From the NCBI RefSeq assembly GCF_001741865.1, contig NZ_CP017147.1:3959001-4023000 (forward strand): a stretch of 64,000 nt of DNA, in the 5' to 3' direction. The notes under the pieces were generated by a model. It was not told the origin of the DNA, made no database searches, and saw only the letters and a program-made list of their open reading frames with translations. Numbering within the stretch: position 1 is the first letter of the stretch; each line of letters begins with the position of its first letter. The DNA is from Bosea vaviloviae. Lineage in GTDB: Bacteria; Pseudomonadota; Alphaproteobacteria; Rhizobiales; Beijerinckiaceae. A program made the translations under genes and the position numbers. Positions 34,117 to 44,209 of the stretch are shown here, one piece after another.

Positions 34117-35514
34117 GTGTCGACCATTCCGACCGAGACGGTTCAGCCGGGCAAGGCCTCGCTGCTCTACGATCCGAAGATAAGGGGCTATGTCTATCAG
34201 GCGGCCTTGCTCGCCGTTGTCGGTTTCCTGCTCTATTCGGCCGCGTCGAACGCCATCACCAATCTGCGTGCGCAGAAGATCGCGTCCGGCTTCGGCTTCT
34301 GGCACAATGCCGCGGGCTTCGACGTCAACCAGAAGCTGATCCCGTTCAGCGCCTCCGGCTCGACCTATGGCGAGGCTTTCTATGTCGGCCTTCTGAACAC
34401 GCTGCTGGTCGCCTCGATCGGCATCGTGCTGTCGACCTTCCTCGGTTTCTTCGTCGGCGTGGCGCGGCTCTCCAGCAATTGGGTGCTGTCGAAGCTCGCG
34501 ATGATCTATGTCGAGGTCATCCGCAACCTGCCGCTGCTGCTGCAATTGTTCTTCTGGTACAATGCGGTGCTGAAGCCGCTGCCCAATCCGCGCCAGTCGA
34601 TCGATCTGCACTTCTTTGGTCTGGGATGGCCGTCTCCGCTTTTGACCGGACTCATGGCCATCGCAGCCGGCCTCGCATGGCTGCTCTACAAAAGCAGTGA
34701 CAGGCTGGCGAATTCAGACCGCGACCGTGGTTTGGTCAAGCTCGTCAGCGGCGTCGTTCTGACGGTCGCCACGGTCATTTGGCTCGTCTATAGCGGCATT
34801 CTGCACGTCGTTTCGAGCGGCTTCCTGCTCAACAATCGCGGCCTCTACCTTCCTGATCCTCAGCTCGGCCCCGGCGGCTCTCTCATCGTCTGGACGTTCC
34901 TGATCGGCATCGTCGCCTCGATCATCTTCCGCGTCTGGGCCCGCAAGCAGCAGGAGGCGACAGGCAAGCAGTATCCGGTGGGCTGGATCGCGCTCGGCTT
35001 GATCGTGGTGCTGCCGTTCTTCGTCTATCTCGTCACGGGCCGCCCGGTCTCGTTCATCTATCCGGAGATCGCCGGCTTCAACCTGCGCGGCGGCATCCAG
35101 ATCTTCCCGGAATTCGTCGCGCTGTTGCTGGGCCTTACGACCTACACCGCCGGCTTCATCGCCGAGGTTGTGCGCGCCGGCATTCTCGCTGTCTCGAAAG
35201 GGCAGACCGAGGCTGCCAATGCGCTGGGGCTGCGCGCCGGGCCGACCTTGAAGCTCGTCGTCATCCCGCAGGCCATGCGGGTGATCATCCCGCCCCTGAC
35301 ATCGAACTACCTCAACCTGACCAAGAACTCCTCGCTGGCGGTCGCGATCGGTTATCCCGATCTCGTCCAGGTCTTCACCGGCACGGTGCTGAACCAGACC
35401 GGGCAGGCGGTCGAGGTGGTCGCGATCACCATGGCGGTCTATCTCACGATCTCGCTCGTCACCTCGTTTTTCATGAATATCTACAACAAGCGCATGGCGC
35501 TGGTGGAACGGTGA
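34117..35514 (+). CDS. aapQ: amino-acid ABC transporter permease AapQ
   Basis: 465 residues, inner membrane, first of two permeases of the general L-amino-acid importer. About eight to ten hydrophobic segments; the HisM-type permease core is split by a long insertion, as is normal for AapQ. NTLLVASIGIVLSTFLGFFV opens the core, EVIRNLPLLLQLFFWY follows, and the coupling (EAA) loop reads EAANALGLRAGPTLKLVVIP. The start is GTG at 34117, after AAGGGCG. It heads the operon aapQ-aapM-aapP. Confidence 0.94.
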   Translation: MSTIPTETVQPGKASLLYDPKIRGYVYQAALLAVVGFLLYSAASNAITNLRAQKIASGFGFWHNAAGFDVNQKLIPFSASGSTYGEAFYVGLLNTLLVASIGIVLSTFLGFFVGVARLSSNWVLSKLAMIYVEVIRNLPLLLQLFFWYNAVLKPLPNPRQSIDLHFFGLGWPSPLLTGLMAIAAGLAWLLYKSSDRLANSDRDRGLVKLVSGVVLTVATVIWLVYSGILHVVSSGFLLNNRGLYLPDPQLGPGGSLIVWTFLIGIVASIIFRVWARKQQEATGKQYPVGWIALGLIVVLPFFVYLVTGRPVSFIYPEIAGFNLRGGIQIFPEFVALLLGLTTYTAGFIAEVVRAGILAVSKGQTEAANALGLRAGPTLKLVVIPQAMRVIIPPLTSNYLNLTKNSSLAVAIGYPDLVQVFTGTVLNQTGQAVEVVAITMAVYLTISLVTSFFMNIYNKRMALVER

Positions 35515-35524
35515 GGGCGCCACG

Positions 35525-36904
35525 ATGACCGACGCAACGCTCGAAAACTCACCTTACGCCTTCGTCCGCAAGGAGACGCTGCCTCAGGAAACCGCGCCGC
35601 TTTCGGTCGCGGGGCCTCTCGCCTGGGTCCGCGCCAACCTGTTCTCCGGCCCGGTCAATTCGATCCTGACGCTGCTCTGCGTCTACATCGTCGTGACCAC
35701 CGTGCCGGAGATGGTGCGGTTCTACTTCATCGACGCCGTCTGGAGCGGCACCAACCGCGACGCATGCCTGGCCGACAAGATCGGCCGGCCGGTCGGCGCG
35801 TGCTGGGCCTATATCGCCGACCGCTTCCAGTACTTCATCTACGGCTCCTATCCGGTGCCGCAACGCTGGCGCGTCAACATCGTTTTCGCGATGTTCGCGC
35901 TCGGCGTCGTCTGGCTGCTCTGGGAAAGGGCGCCGCTGAAGAAGGTCGGCCTGTTCTTCTTCTTCGTCATGCTGCCGATCGGCGCCTATGTGCTGCTGCT
36001 CGGCGGCCCCAATGCCGAAGGCTTCCTGCGCTGGCTGATCATCCTGACGCTGGTGCTGATGGTGGTCTATCTGGTGCTGTCCTTCGTGCCGGCCCTGGCG
36101 CGTTTCTGGATCGGCCCTGCCTTCCTGGCCGTCGAGGAGGCGCAGCCGCCCTGGAAGCGCTTCTATCGACCCAAGCGCCTGATCCTGCTGTCGCTGGTCG
36201 TCTTCGGCCTGATCGCGATCCTGGCCGATACGATCGGCCTGCCGCGTGTCGACACCGGGCTTTGGGGCGGCATGACGGTGACCTTCCTGATCGCGGCTGT
36301 CGGCATCGTCTTCTCGCTTCCGCTCGGTGTCATCCTGGCGCTGGGACGGCGCTCAAGGCTGCCGATCATCCAGCTGCTCTCGGTGATCTTCATCGAGTTC
36401 GTTCGTGGCGTGCCGCTGATCACGGTGCTGTTCATGGCCAACACCATGCTGCCGTTGTTCGTGCCGCAGGAATATTCGCCGGACAGGCTGCTGCGGCCGC
36501 TGGTCGGCGTCGCACTCTTCGCCGCCGCCTATATGGCGGAGGTTATTCGCGGTGGCCTGCAGGCCATGCCGAAGGGCCAGTATGAAGGAGCGATGTCGCT
36601 CGGCCTGGGCTATTGGCAGATGATGCGGCTGATCATCCTGCCCCAGGCGCTGCGCATCGTCATTCCGGGCATCGTCAATACGTTCATCGGGCTGTTCAAG
36701 GATACGACGCTGGTCACCATCGTCGGCATCTTCGACTTCCTGCGCACCATCGAAGCGACCCTGGTCGATCCGACCTGGGCGACGCCGACCACACGCGCGA
36801 CAGGCTATGCCTTCGCCGCGATGTTCTATTTCCTGTGTTGCTGGGGCATGTCGCGCTACTCGATCTCGGTCGAGAAGCGGATGGCCGCCGGTCAAAAGCG
36901 CTGA
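35525..36904 (+). CDS. aapM: amino-acid ABC transporter permease AapM
   Basis: 459 residues, second permease. It has an N-terminal hydrophobic region with a periplasmic loop ([20 protein letters not shown], two Cys), then the permease core ([40 protein letters not shown]) and coupling loop [20 protein letters not shown]. It begins 10 bp after aapQ with GGTGAGGG upstream and should pair with AapQ as a heterodimer. Confidence 0.94.
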   Translation: MTDATLENSPYAFVRKETLPQETAPLSVAGPLAWVRANLFSGPVNSILTLLCVYIVVTTVPEMVRFYFIDAVWSGTNRDACLADKIGRPVGACWAYIADRFQYFIYGSYPVPQRWRVNIVFAMFALGVVWLLWERAPLKKVGLFFFFVMLPIGAYVLLLGGPNAEGFLRWLIILTLVLMVVYLVLSFVPALARFWIGPAFLAVEEAQPPWKRFYRPKRLILLSLVVFGLIAILADTIGLPRVDTGLWGGMTVTFLIAAVGIVFSLPLGVILALGRRSRLPIIQLLSVIFIEFVRGVPLITVLFMANTMLPLFVPQEYSPDRLLRPLVGVALFAAAYMAEVIRGGLQAMPKGQYEGAMSLGLGYWQMMRLIILPQALRIVIPGIVNTFIGLFKDTTLVTIVGIFDFLRTIEATLVDPTWATPTTRATGYAFAAMFYFLCCWGMSRYSISVEKRMAAGQKR

Positions 36905-36918
36905 AGGGACAAACCAAC

Positions 36919-37716
36919 ATGACCATGGCAGAAACGAATACCGCGAGCCGCCCCGCCGCGCTGAAGCAGACCTCGCTGAACACACCGACCGCGGTCGAGA
37001 TGGTCGGCGTCAACAAGTGGTATGGCGAGTTTCACGTGCTGCGCGACATCAACCTGAAGGTCGAGCGCGGCGAGAAGCTGGTGATCTGCGGACCGTCGGG
37101 CTCCGGCAAGTCGACGATGATCCGCTGCATCAACCGCCTGGAAGAGCACCAGAAGGGCACGATCATCGTCGACGGCACCGAACTCACCAACGATCTGAAG
37201 AAGATCGACGAGATCCGCCGCGATGTCGGCATGGTGTTCCAGCACTTCAACCTGTTCCCGCATCTGACGATCCTCGAGAACCTGACGCTGGCGCCGATCT
37301 GGGTCCGCAAGATGCCCAAGAAGGACGCCGAGGAGATCGGGATGCACTATCTCAAGCGCGTCAAGATTCCCGAGCAGGCCGCAAAATATCCCGGCCAGCT
37401 CTCCGGTGGCCAGCAGCAGCGCGTCGCCATCGCGCGCTCGCTCTGCATGAGCCCCAAGATCATGCTGTTCGACGAGCCGACCTCGGCGCTCGATCCCGAG
37501 ATGGTCAAGGAGGTGCTCGACACCATGGTCTCGCTCGCCGATGAGGGCATGACCATGCTCTGCGTCACCCACGAAATGGGCTTCGCCCGCCAGGTCGCCG
37601 ACCGGGTCATCTTCATGGATGCCGGGCAGATCGTCGAAATGAACGAGCCCAACGCCTTCTTCAAGAACCCGCAGCATGAGCGCACCAAGCTCTTCCTGAG
37701 CCAGATTCTGCACTGA
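36919..37716 (+). CDS. aapP: amino-acid ABC transporter ATPase AapP
   Basis: 265 residues. Walker [12 protein letters not shown]-loop [10 protein letters not shown], signature [15 protein letters not shown], Walker [13 protein letters not shown], and H-loop CVTHEMGFA are all intact. An approximately 28-residue Ala/Thr-rich N-terminal extension precedes the ABC domain. It is the last gene of the operon and energises uptake for whichever AapJ binds substrate. A 16-bp-stem hairpin follows. Confidence 0.96.
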   Translation: MTMAETNTASRPAALKQTSLNTPTAVEMVGVNKWYGEFHVLRDINLKVERGEKLVICGPSGSGKSTMIRCINRLEEHQKGTIIVDGTELTNDLKKIDEIRRDVGMVFQHFNLFPHLTILENLTLAPIWVRKMPKKDAEEIGMHYLKRVKIPEQAAKYPGQLSGGQQQRVAIARSLCMSPKIMLFDEPTSALDPEMVKEVLDTMVSLADEGMTMLCVTHEMGFARQVADRVIFMDAGQIVEMNEPNAFFKNPQHERTKLFLSQILH

Positions 37717-37733
37717 TCTGCGTTGGATAAGAT

Positions 37734-37768
37734 AACATGGCGCGCCGGACTGTCCGGCGCGCCATGTT
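37734..37768 (+). terminator. terminator of the aap operon
   Basis: AACATGGCGCGCCGGA and its perfect complement form a 16-bp stem with loop CTG, starting 18 bp after aapP, followed by ATTGG. It is very stable although the T-tract is short. Confidence 0.75.
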
Positions 37769-37886
37769 ATTGGTGATAGCATCCGGTCATCGCGCCGCCG
37801 ACTCTGAGTCAGTTCGGACAAACAGCAGCCGCTGCGGAACAAAATACCTCCGCACTCTGTTTTCCTCTCGAAATGGAGGAAACAAG

Positions 37887-38189
37887 ATGAAACGCTTCAT
37901 CCCCGCTCTCATAGCCGCCACGCTGATGACCGGCAGCGCCTATGCCCAGTCCATCAGTGTCGGTCCCGGCGGCGTCGGTGTCGATACGCGCGGCCCGCGC
38001 GAGCGCGTCATCGAGCGCGAAGTTCGCCGTGATGACCGCGACGGTTACGATCGTCGCTCGGACCGTGGTTATCGACGCGACGATCGTCGCCGAGTCGAGT
38101 TCCGCGACCGCGAGCGCTGCCGCACGGTCATCACGCGCGAGGAGACGCGGCGTGGCGTGATCAAGACGAGGCAGCGCGTCTGCAGCTGA
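37887..38189 (+). CDS. small secreted Arg/Asp-rich protein
   Basis: A 100-residue exported protein: signal peptide MKRFIPALIAATLMTGSAYA, then SISVGPGGVGVDTRGPRE and a highly charged RDDRDGYDRRSDRGYRRDD stretch, ending with two cysteines (RERCRTVITRE ... RQRVCS). It resembles small periplasmic proteins widespread in rhizobia with a conserved CRTV..R..TRRG..K..R.C tail, of unknown role. GGAGGA lies 9 bases before the ATG, and a good intrinsic terminator follows. Confidence 0.8.
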   Translation: MKRFIPALIAATLMTGSAYAQSISVGPGGVGVDTRGPRERVIEREVRRDDRDGYDRRSDRGYRRDDRRRVEFRDRERCRTVITREETRRGVIKTRQRVCS

Positions 38190-38224
38190 TCGACGGTCCA
38201 GGTTCGGCGCAACCCGAATTGAAA

Positions 38225-38256
38225 GGCCGTCCCGCTCGCGCGGGGCGGCCCTTTTT
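38225..38256 (+). terminator. intrinsic terminator
   Basis: GGCCGTCCCGC-TCGC-GCGGGGCGGCC stem-loop followed by TTTTT, after the small secreted protein and before the convergent phosphodiesterase gene. Confidence 0.85.
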
Positions 38257-38273
38257 ACGCGCCGTTCGGCAGC

Positions 38274-39446
38274 CTATTTGCCGTCGCGCGCCTTGACTGC
38301 GGCGTCCGGGAAATCCGAGAACAGCCCGTCGATGCCGAGGTCGAAGAACGCCTTGTACTCGGCGCCCGGATCACCCTTGTAGTTCGAGGCCAGGCGCTTG
38401 GGCTCGCTGCGGAAGGTCCAGCTATGGACGAAGAGCCCGGCAGCGTGAGCATTCCTAACGACATCGGTCGCTGGCAGCAGCACGCGGTCGCGCTCGTCGA
38501 TCACACCGTCCTTGTTCAGATCCTGAGGCTTGCCGTCATCGCCCAGGACCTGCTTGGCCGGCAGGATGTAGGGCTTCCACGGGGCGACGCCGTCGGCATA
38601 GGTCTTGATCTCCTTCAGCCCTTCAGCCGTGACGAGATCCTTGAAGCTGCGCTTGTCGCCGGTGACGACGAAATCATAGGGCTTGTCGAAGGGAGCGGCC
38701 AGAACGATGCCGCCATCCTTGTCGACATCGTCGGCATCGACGAGCTGGATCAGGCGCAGCTGCGTCTTGCCGCGGAGATATTTCAAATTCGCGGTCTCGA
38801 AGCTCTGGATGATCACGGGCGAGGATTTCTCGGTCCAGCCCGCAGCCTTGAGTGCATCGAGCAGGCGGTCCTCGAGCGGCAGGCCGATCGCGGCGTGGAA
38901 GATCGAATGCTTGGTCTCGGGATAGATGCCGATGACGCGCCCAAGCCGAGTGCTCTCGGTCTTGGCGAGGTCGATGATCTCCTGCAGCGTCGGAATCTCG
39001 TATTTGCCGTTATGGGACTGGTCGCGATCGGCGAAGGCCTGCTTGGCCCGCAGGGTCTTGATCTCGGCGAGCGTGAAGTCGCCGGCGAACCAGTCGGTGG
39101 TGTCGACGCCGTCGATCTTGCGCGTGGTCTTGCGGCTGGCGAATTCCGGCCTGGTCGCGACGTCGGTCGTGCCGCTCATGATCGGCTCGTGCCGGGCGAC
39201 CAGCACGCCGTCCTTCGTCGCCACGAGATCGGGCTCGATGAAATCGGCGCCCTGTTCGATCGCGAGCTTGTAGGATTCGAGCGTATGCTCGGGCCGGTAG
39301 CCGCTGGCGCCGCGATGGCCGACGATCAGCGGTTTCTGGCCCGACAAGGTCGGAGTGACTGTCTGAGCCATGGCTTCGGCTGCGCCCAGCACGCTGCAGC
39401 TGAGGCCGGCCAGCATCGTGGCACAGAGCAGGGTCGCTTTCATCAT
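38274..39446 (-). CDS. glycerophosphodiester phosphodiesterase with calcium-binding loop
   Basis: A periplasmic GlpQ-type enzyme of 390 residues that releases glycerol-3-phosphate from deacylated phospholipids. Signal peptide ends EAMAQT; the catalytic TIM-barrel shows [15 protein letters not shown] (His, Arg, Glu), [20 protein letters not shown], and [10 protein letters not shown] late. An inserted loop reads [12 protein letters not shown], an exact 12-residue EF-hand pattern, and [10 protein letters not shown] precedes it, so calcium binding beyond the catalytic metal is likely. Tandem ATGs at 39446 and 39443; AAGGACC upstream fits the first better. Confidence 0.92.
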   Translation of the reverse strand: MMKATLLCATMLAGLSCSVLGAAEAMAQTVTPTLSGQKPLIVGHRGASGYRPEHTLESYKLAIEQGADFIEPDLVATKDGVLVARHEPIMSGTTDVATRPEFASRKTTRKIDGVDTTDWFAGDFTLAEIKTLRAKQAFADRDQSHNGKYEIPTLQEIIDLAKTESTRLGRVIGIYPETKHSIFHAAIGLPLEDRLLDALKAAGWTEKSSPVIIQSFETANLKYLRGKTQLRLIQLVDADDVDKDGGIVLAAPFDKPYDFVVTGDKRSFKDLVTAEGLKEIKTYADGVAPWKPYILPAKQVLGDDGKPQDLNKDGVIDERDRVLLPATDVVRNAHAAGLFVHSWTFRSEPKRLASNYKGDPGAEYKAFFDLGIDGLFSDFPDAAVKARDGK

Positions 39447-39527
39447 CGGTTCGGTCCTTGGTCGCGTTATCGTTGGCGCGACCATGATCAGGCGATGTGA
39501 CAGGCCGGTGAAGTCGAAGGGCCGGGT

Positions 39528-39782
39528 CTATTCGGCCGGGGCGACCTGCACTGGGGCGGCCGGATGGGCGCTGCGGCGATCCATGTCGGCGACCATCCGG
39601 CGCGCCATCGTGCTCGCAGTCTTCTCGAAGCAGAAGGGCAGGAAGGCATGGACGAAGGCGCAGAACGACGCCGCGAACATGCGCCCGGAATAGCGCATGG
39701 CGACGCCGAAATGCTCGCCATAGGTCTCGCCAACCGTCTCGGGATGCTGCGTGAAGAGTTTGACCAGGCTGGGTTGTGGCAT
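39528..39782 (-). CDS. DUF6356-like small membrane protein
   Basis: 84 residues: PSLVKLFTQHPETVGETYGE, HFGVAMRYSGRMFAASFCAF and a hydrophobic VHAFLPFCFEKTASTMARRM, matching the pattern of small DUF6356 proteins (LF..HP..VGE.Y.EH), which have no known function. GAGGGAGA 5 bases upstream supports the ATG at 39782 over one 15 bp earlier. It diverges from the Lrp gene. Confidence 0.75.
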   Translation of the reverse strand: MPQPSLVKLFTQHPETVGETYGEHFGVAMRYSGRMFAASFCAFVHAFLPFCFEKTASTMARRMVADMDRRSAHPAAPVQVAPAE

Positions 39783-39898
39783 CGCGTTCTCCCTCATTTA
39801 CGGAAAGAGTGCCCATAGGGGAGGAAGAGCGCTTCCCAATTATCAGAAAGAAATCCAGGATATCGGGATCATGTCCCCATTATGAGGGAAAACTCAGG

Positions 39899-40378
39899 AT
39901 GGCGTCCCAAAGTCAGGGCCTCGACCCATTCGATCTCGCCATCCTGCGTGAGCTGCAGCGCGATTCGACCCGCAGCATCGAGGATCTCGCCGCGCTGGTG
40001 AACCTCTCGCGCAACGCCTGCTGGCGCAGGATCAAGCTGCTGGAGGAGGCCGGCGTCATCCGCGCCCGCGTCGCGCTGGTCGAGGCGTCGAAGGTCAATG
40101 CCGGGCTGACGGTGCTGATCCGGATCAGGACGAGCCAGCACAGCGCGAAATGGGCGGAAGCATTCCGGGATACGGTCAGGGCCCTGCCGGAAATCGTCGG
40201 CGCCTATCGCACCTCGGGCGAGGTCGACTACATCCTGCGGGCTCGCGTGCCGGACGTCGCGGCCTATGACAGGCTCTATCAGCGTCTCATCGCCCGCGTC
40301 GACATGGTCGATGTCGCGGCGAGCTTCGTCATGGAGGAGATCAAGGACACGACCGAAGTGCCGCTCGGCTACGCCTGA
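39899..40378 (+). CDS. Lrp/AsnC family transcriptional regulator
   Basis: 159 residues: N-terminal HTH (LDPFDLAILRELQRDSTRSI, LAALVNLSRNACWRRIKLLE) and the RAM ligand/oligomer domain (VLIRIRTSQHSAKWAEAFRD, EIVGAYRTSGEVDYILRARV). The start is the ATG at 39899. It diverges from the DUF6356 gene; the 116-bp region between is AT-rich with several GATATC/ATTATC-like elements, possible self-binding sites. The target and ligand amino acid are unknown. Confidence 0.9.
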   Translation: MASQSQGLDPFDLAILRELQRDSTRSIEDLAALVNLSRNACWRRIKLLEEAGVIRARVALVEASKVNAGLTVLIRIRTSQHSAKWAEAFRDTVRALPEIVGAYRTSGEVDYILRARVPDVAAYDRLYQRLIARVDMVDVAASFVMEEIKDTTEVPLGYA

Positions 40379-40400
40379 GCGACACTTCGGCCGGCATTCG

Positions 40401-40541
40401 TCAGTAGCGGTTCTCGAGCGTCGTCTTGGCGTCGAGGCGCTTCTTGGCCGGCGGCGTCAAATCCGGCGGCGGCGTGGTGGCGCAGGCGGCGAGCGCCAGC
40501 GTCATGAGCGCAGCAAGGGTGAGGCGGCTGAGGCGGATCAT
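40401..40541 (-). CDS. tiny lipoprotein, unknown function
   Basis: 46 residues: signal peptide MIRLSRLTLAALMTLALAAC with lipobox LALAAC, then ATTPPPDLTPPAKKRLDAKT and an NRY end. Small entericidin-like or lipopeptide genes of this size are common and usually unannotated. Convergent with Lrp, 23 bp apart. Confidence 0.6.
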   Translation of the reverse strand: MIRLSRLTLAALMTLALAACATTPPPDLTPPAKKRLDAKTTLENRY

Positions 40542-40712
40542 CGGCGGTTCCATTCGGTGGGAGCGGATCGCTTCTTCTTTCCGCCGATGCTGACGCCTCG
40601 TCAAGCAAGCTGTTTTACCCTTGGACCAATCACAAATACGCGCGGGAAGGGGGCCTGCCGTCGATTCCGCATCGGCGGCAGGGCGCTCCTCGGGACGCGC
40701 GGGCTGGGATGG

Positions 40713-40922
40713 CTAGAAGGTCCGGTTTTCCATCCGGATGGTCGCATCCGGCGAGCTGGCCGAAGGCTTCATCGGCGTCGCCTGCGGCTGGCCTTGAGTG
40801 TTCGACGTGCTCGTAAATGACGGATTCGAGCCCATGCTGGCGTGGGCAATGTCGTTCTCGATGCACCCTGCCAGGGACAGGGCCAAAGTAGCCAGGATTG
40901 TGATAGGAATTATGCGGACCAT
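40713..40922 (-). CDS. small lipoprotein, unknown function
   Basis: 69 residues: signal peptide MVRIIPITILATLALSLAGC (lipobox LSLAGC), followed by a Ser/Thr/Gln/Pro-rich low-complexity mature part. GAGGT lies 7 bases before the ATG. It diverges from the RsmB-like gene. No family recognised. Confidence 0.6.
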   Translation of the reverse strand: MVRIIPITILATLALSLAGCIENDIAHASMGSNPSFTSTSNTQGQPQATPMKPSASSPDATIRMENRTF

Positions 40923-41032
40923 GATCGTACCTCACGAAATACCGGCATTGCCGGTCTCGCCCCCGCCGCCTAATTGTGCCATCACCGCGTCAATATTGTG
41001 TCGCGCATGCCGGCACGACACGGATCCGAAAT

Positions 41033-42331
41033 ATGACGCCCGCCGCCCGCATCAGCGCCGCCATCGAGGTGCTGGACGACCTCATCCAGCGCCGCCGCCC
41101 AGCCTCCGACGCGCTGAAGGATTGGGGCCTTTCACGGCGTTTCGCCGGCTCCAAGGACCGTGCCGCGATCGCCTCGCTCGTCTATGACGCGCTGCGCCGC
41201 AGGGCCTCCTCGGCCTTCGCCATGGCGGCGGAGACGCCGCGCGCGCTGGTGCTCGGCATGCTCGCTGGCTTGCGCGGCCTCAGCGCCGAGGAGATCGCGC
41301 TGCTCTGCTCGGGCGAGAATCACGCGCCCATGCCGCTCGATGCCGAGGAGTGGGGAAGGCTCGCCGCCTTCTCGCTCGATGGCGCGCCCGACTGGATCGG
41401 CGCCGACGTTCCGGAATGGCTCTGGCCGGCTTTCGCTGCGGGCTTCGGTAGGGATGCGGTGGGCGAGGGCCAGGCGCTGGCCGGCCGCGCGCCGATCGAC
41501 ATCCGCGCCAATCGCCTGAAATCGAGCCGCGACGCGCTGATGGCGGATCTGTCGCATGCCTCGCCCGAACCCGGCGCCTGGTCGCCCGATGCGCTGCGCT
41601 TCCAACCCGGCCATGATGGGCGCGGACCGTCATTGCAGGCAGAACCGTCCTTCTTCGCCGGCGGCTTCGAGATCCAGGATGAGGGCTCGCAACTCGTCAC
41701 CTTGCTGGCCGGCGCGCAGCCGGGCCAGACCGTGATCGATCTCTGCGCCGGGGCTGGCGGCAAGACCTTGGCGCTGGCGGCGCTGATGGGCAATCAGGGG
41801 CGTCTGTTCGCGACCGACCTGGACAGCCGCAGGCTTGCACCGCTGCATGAGCGGCTGGCGCGCTCGGGTGCGACCAATGTCGAGATCCGCATTCCGCGCA
41901 GCCGCGGTCACGAGCCCCTGATCGATCTCGCGGGACAGGTCGATCTCGCCTTGGTCGATGCACCCTGCACGGGCTCGGGCACCTGGCGGCGCAATCCCGA
42001 TGCGAAATGGCGTGTACGGCCGGGTGCTCTGGCCGAGCGGGTCAAGGACCAGGCCGAGGTTCTGGCGCGCGCAGCACGGCTGCTGAAGCCGGGCGGACGC
42101 ATCGCCTATATCACCTGCTCGATGCTGCCGGACGAGAACGACGAGGCCATCCGGGCTTTCCTCGCGCGGCATGCCGGTTTCGCGGCGGTGCCGCTTACGC
42201 AAGTGCTGGCCTCGACCGAGGGTGACTTTGGTTTGCTCGCCCGTTTCGCCACGGAATTCGGTCTGCAGCTCTCACCGCACCGCACCGGGACGGACGGATT
42301 CTACCTGGCTTGCACGCAACGCATTGCCTGA
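41033..42331 (+). CDS. RsmB/NOP-family RNA (cytosine-5)-methyltransferase
   Basis: 432 residues. N-terminal helical NusB-like domain (about 1-150) followed by the class I SAM domain: VIDLCAGAGGKTLALAALMG (motif I), FATDLDSRRL, VDLALVDAPCTGSGTWRRNP (motif IV, Cys) and IAYITCSMLPDEND (motif VI, catalytic Cys). This is the fold that makes m5C967 in 16S rRNA in E. coli, though the target position here is inferred. It lies 49 bp before guaA on the same strand. Confidence 0.9.
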   Translation: MTPAARISAAIEVLDDLIQRRRPASDALKDWGLSRRFAGSKDRAAIASLVYDALRRRASSAFAMAAETPRALVLGMLAGLRGLSAEEIALLCSGENHAPMPLDAEEWGRLAAFSLDGAPDWIGADVPEWLWPAFAAGFGRDAVGEGQALAGRAPIDIRANRLKSSRDALMADLSHASPEPGAWSPDALRFQPGHDGRGPSLQAEPSFFAGGFEIQDEGSQLVTLLAGAQPGQTVIDLCAGAGGKTLALAALMGNQGRLFATDLDSRRLAPLHERLARSGATNVEIRIPRSRGHEPLIDLAGQVDLALVDAPCTGSGTWRRNPDAKWRVRPGALAERVKDQAEVLARAARLLKPGGRIAYITCSMLPDENDEAIRAFLARHAGFAAVPLTQVLASTEGDFGLLARFATEFGLQLSPHRTGTDGFYLACTQRIA

Positions 42332-42380
42332 AGGCCAACAGAACGTTGCACGCTCGCGCGCGATCCATTAACCGAACGCG

Positions 42381-43946
42381 ATGACGAGCGAAAAAATCCA
42401 CGACTCCATTCTCATCATCGACTTCGGCAGCCAGGTGACGCAGCTGATCGCGCGTCGCGTGCGCGAGATCGGCGTCTATTGCGAGATCGCCCCGTTCCAG
42501 TCGGCATCGGAGGCCTTCCAGCGCCTCAAGCCCAAGGGCGTGATCTTCTCGGGCGGCCCGGCCTCCGTGCCGGATGAGGGCTCGCCCCGCGCGCCGCAGG
42601 AGGTGTTCTCGACCGGACTGCCGGTGCTCGGCATTTGCTACGGCCAGCAGACCATGGCGCATCAGCTCGGCGGCAAGGTCGAGAGCGGCCACGCAGCTGA
42701 ATTCGGCCGCGCCGATGTCGAGATCATCACACCCTCGGCGCTGTTCGAGGGCATCTGGGAGGAGGGCGGTCGCTATCCCGTCTGGATGAGCCATGGCGAT
42801 CGCGTCACGCAGCTGCCTGCGGGCTTCTCGGTCAAGGCGACCTCGGAGAACGCGCCCTATGCGGTGGCGAGCGACGAGGAGCGGCGCTTCTATTCGACCA
42901 TGTTCCACCCCGAGGTGGTGCATACGCCGGACGGCGCCAAGCTGCTGCGCAACTTCGTCGTCACCATCTGCGGCTGCGTGCCGGACTGGAGCATGGCGGC
43001 CTATCGCGCCGAAACCATCGCCAAGATCAAGGCACAGGTCGGCAAGGGCCGCGTCATCTGCGGCCTCTCCGGCGGCGTCGACTCGGCGGTTGCAGCGGTG
43101 CTGATCCATGAGGCGATCGGCGATCAGCTCACCTGCGTCTTCGTCGATCACGGCCTGATGCGGATGAACGAGGCCGAAGAGGTCGTGCGCCTGTTCCGCG
43201 ACAGCTACAACATCCCGCTCGTTCATGTTGAAGCCGAAGCGCTTTTCCTCTCCGAGCTCGCCAAATGCGGCGCCGATCCGGAAGCCAAGCGCAAGACCAT
43301 CGGCCGGCTCTTCATCGAGGTCTTCGACGCGGAAGCGAAGAAGCTCGGCGGCGCCGATTTCCTGGCCCAGGGCACGCTTTATCCCGACGTGATCGAGAGC
43401 GTCTCGTTCTCCGGCGGCCCGTCCGTGACGATCAAGTCGCACCACAATGTCGGCGGCCTGCCCGAGCGCATGAAGATGAAGCTCGTCGAGCCGTTGCGCG
43501 AGCTCTTCAAGGACGAGGTCCGCGTGCTTGGCCGTGAGCTTGGCCTGCCGGAAGCCTTCGTCGGCCGCCATCCCTTCCCGGGGCCGGGCCTCGCCATCCG
43601 CTGCCCCGGCGAGATCACCAGGGAGAAGCTCGACATCCTGCGCAAGGCCGATGCGATCTATCTCGACGAGATCCGCAAGGCGGGCCTCTATGACGTGATC
43701 TGGCAGGCTTTCGCCGTGCTGCTGCCGGTGCGCACTGTCGGCGTGATGGGCGACTACCGCACCTATGACCACGTGCTGGCGCTGCGCGCCGTGACCTCGG
43801 TCGACGGCATGACGGCCGATTTCTATCCCTACGACATGGCCTTCCTCGGCCGCACCGCGACCCGCATCATCAACGAGGTCAAGGGCATCAACCGCGTCGT
43901 CTACGACGTGACCAGCAAGCCGCCCGGCACGATCGAGTGGGAGTGA
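42381..43946 (+). CDS. guaA: GMP synthase (glutamine-hydrolysing)
   Basis: 521 residues, XMP to GMP. N-terminal class I glutaminase with [17 protein letters not shown] (nucleophile Cys) and FHPEVVHT (His/Glu), then the ATP pyrophosphatase domain with PP-loop [14 protein letters not shown] and the C-terminal dimerisation domain ending KPPGTIEWE. Length and motifs are canonical. Confidence 0.98.
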   Translation: MTSEKIHDSILIIDFGSQVTQLIARRVREIGVYCEIAPFQSASEAFQRLKPKGVIFSGGPASVPDEGSPRAPQEVFSTGLPVLGICYGQQTMAHQLGGKVESGHAAEFGRADVEIITPSALFEGIWEEGGRYPVWMSHGDRVTQLPAGFSVKATSENAPYAVASDEERRFYSTMFHPEVVHTPDGAKLLRNFVVTICGCVPDWSMAAYRAETIAKIKAQVGKGRVICGLSGGVDSAVAAVLIHEAIGDQLTCVFVDHGLMRMNEAEEVVRLFRDSYNIPLVHVEAEALFLSELAKCGADPEAKRKTIGRLFIEVFDAEAKKLGGADFLAQGTLYPDVIESVSFSGGPSVTIKSHHNVGGLPERMKMKLVEPLRELFKDEVRVLGRELGLPEAFVGRHPFPGPGLAIRCPGEITREKLDILRKADAIYLDEIRKAGLYDVIWQAFAVLLPVRTVGVMGDYRTYDHVLALRAVTSVDGMTADFYPYDMAFLGRTATRIINEVKGINRVVYDVTSKPPGTIEWE

Positions 43947-44209
43947 CGGGGAGTACCGTGGGTCGTATCGGATAGCAGAGGACACGTGAGCGAATCCTAG
44001 GCCATCGATAGCAGTCGACTAGATTCCAGGCGACCGGCAGATCTGCCGCTCTGTTGGGCATCTTCCGGCTCTTTGAATGGCGCCCATACGTCGTCAGGCC
44101 CACCCCAACCTTCGCGACTTTGTAGCCTTCACATATTCGGTCGCGCGCTGCTCGAAGACGTTAGCGCGCGCGACCAGTTCTCGGCGTCGATCACACGGTC
44201 ATGGATCGA

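Noticed and set aside
42195..43985. 596-codon antisense frame over guaA
   Set aside because: guaA is complete on the other strand; this frame lacks any motif or ribosome site.
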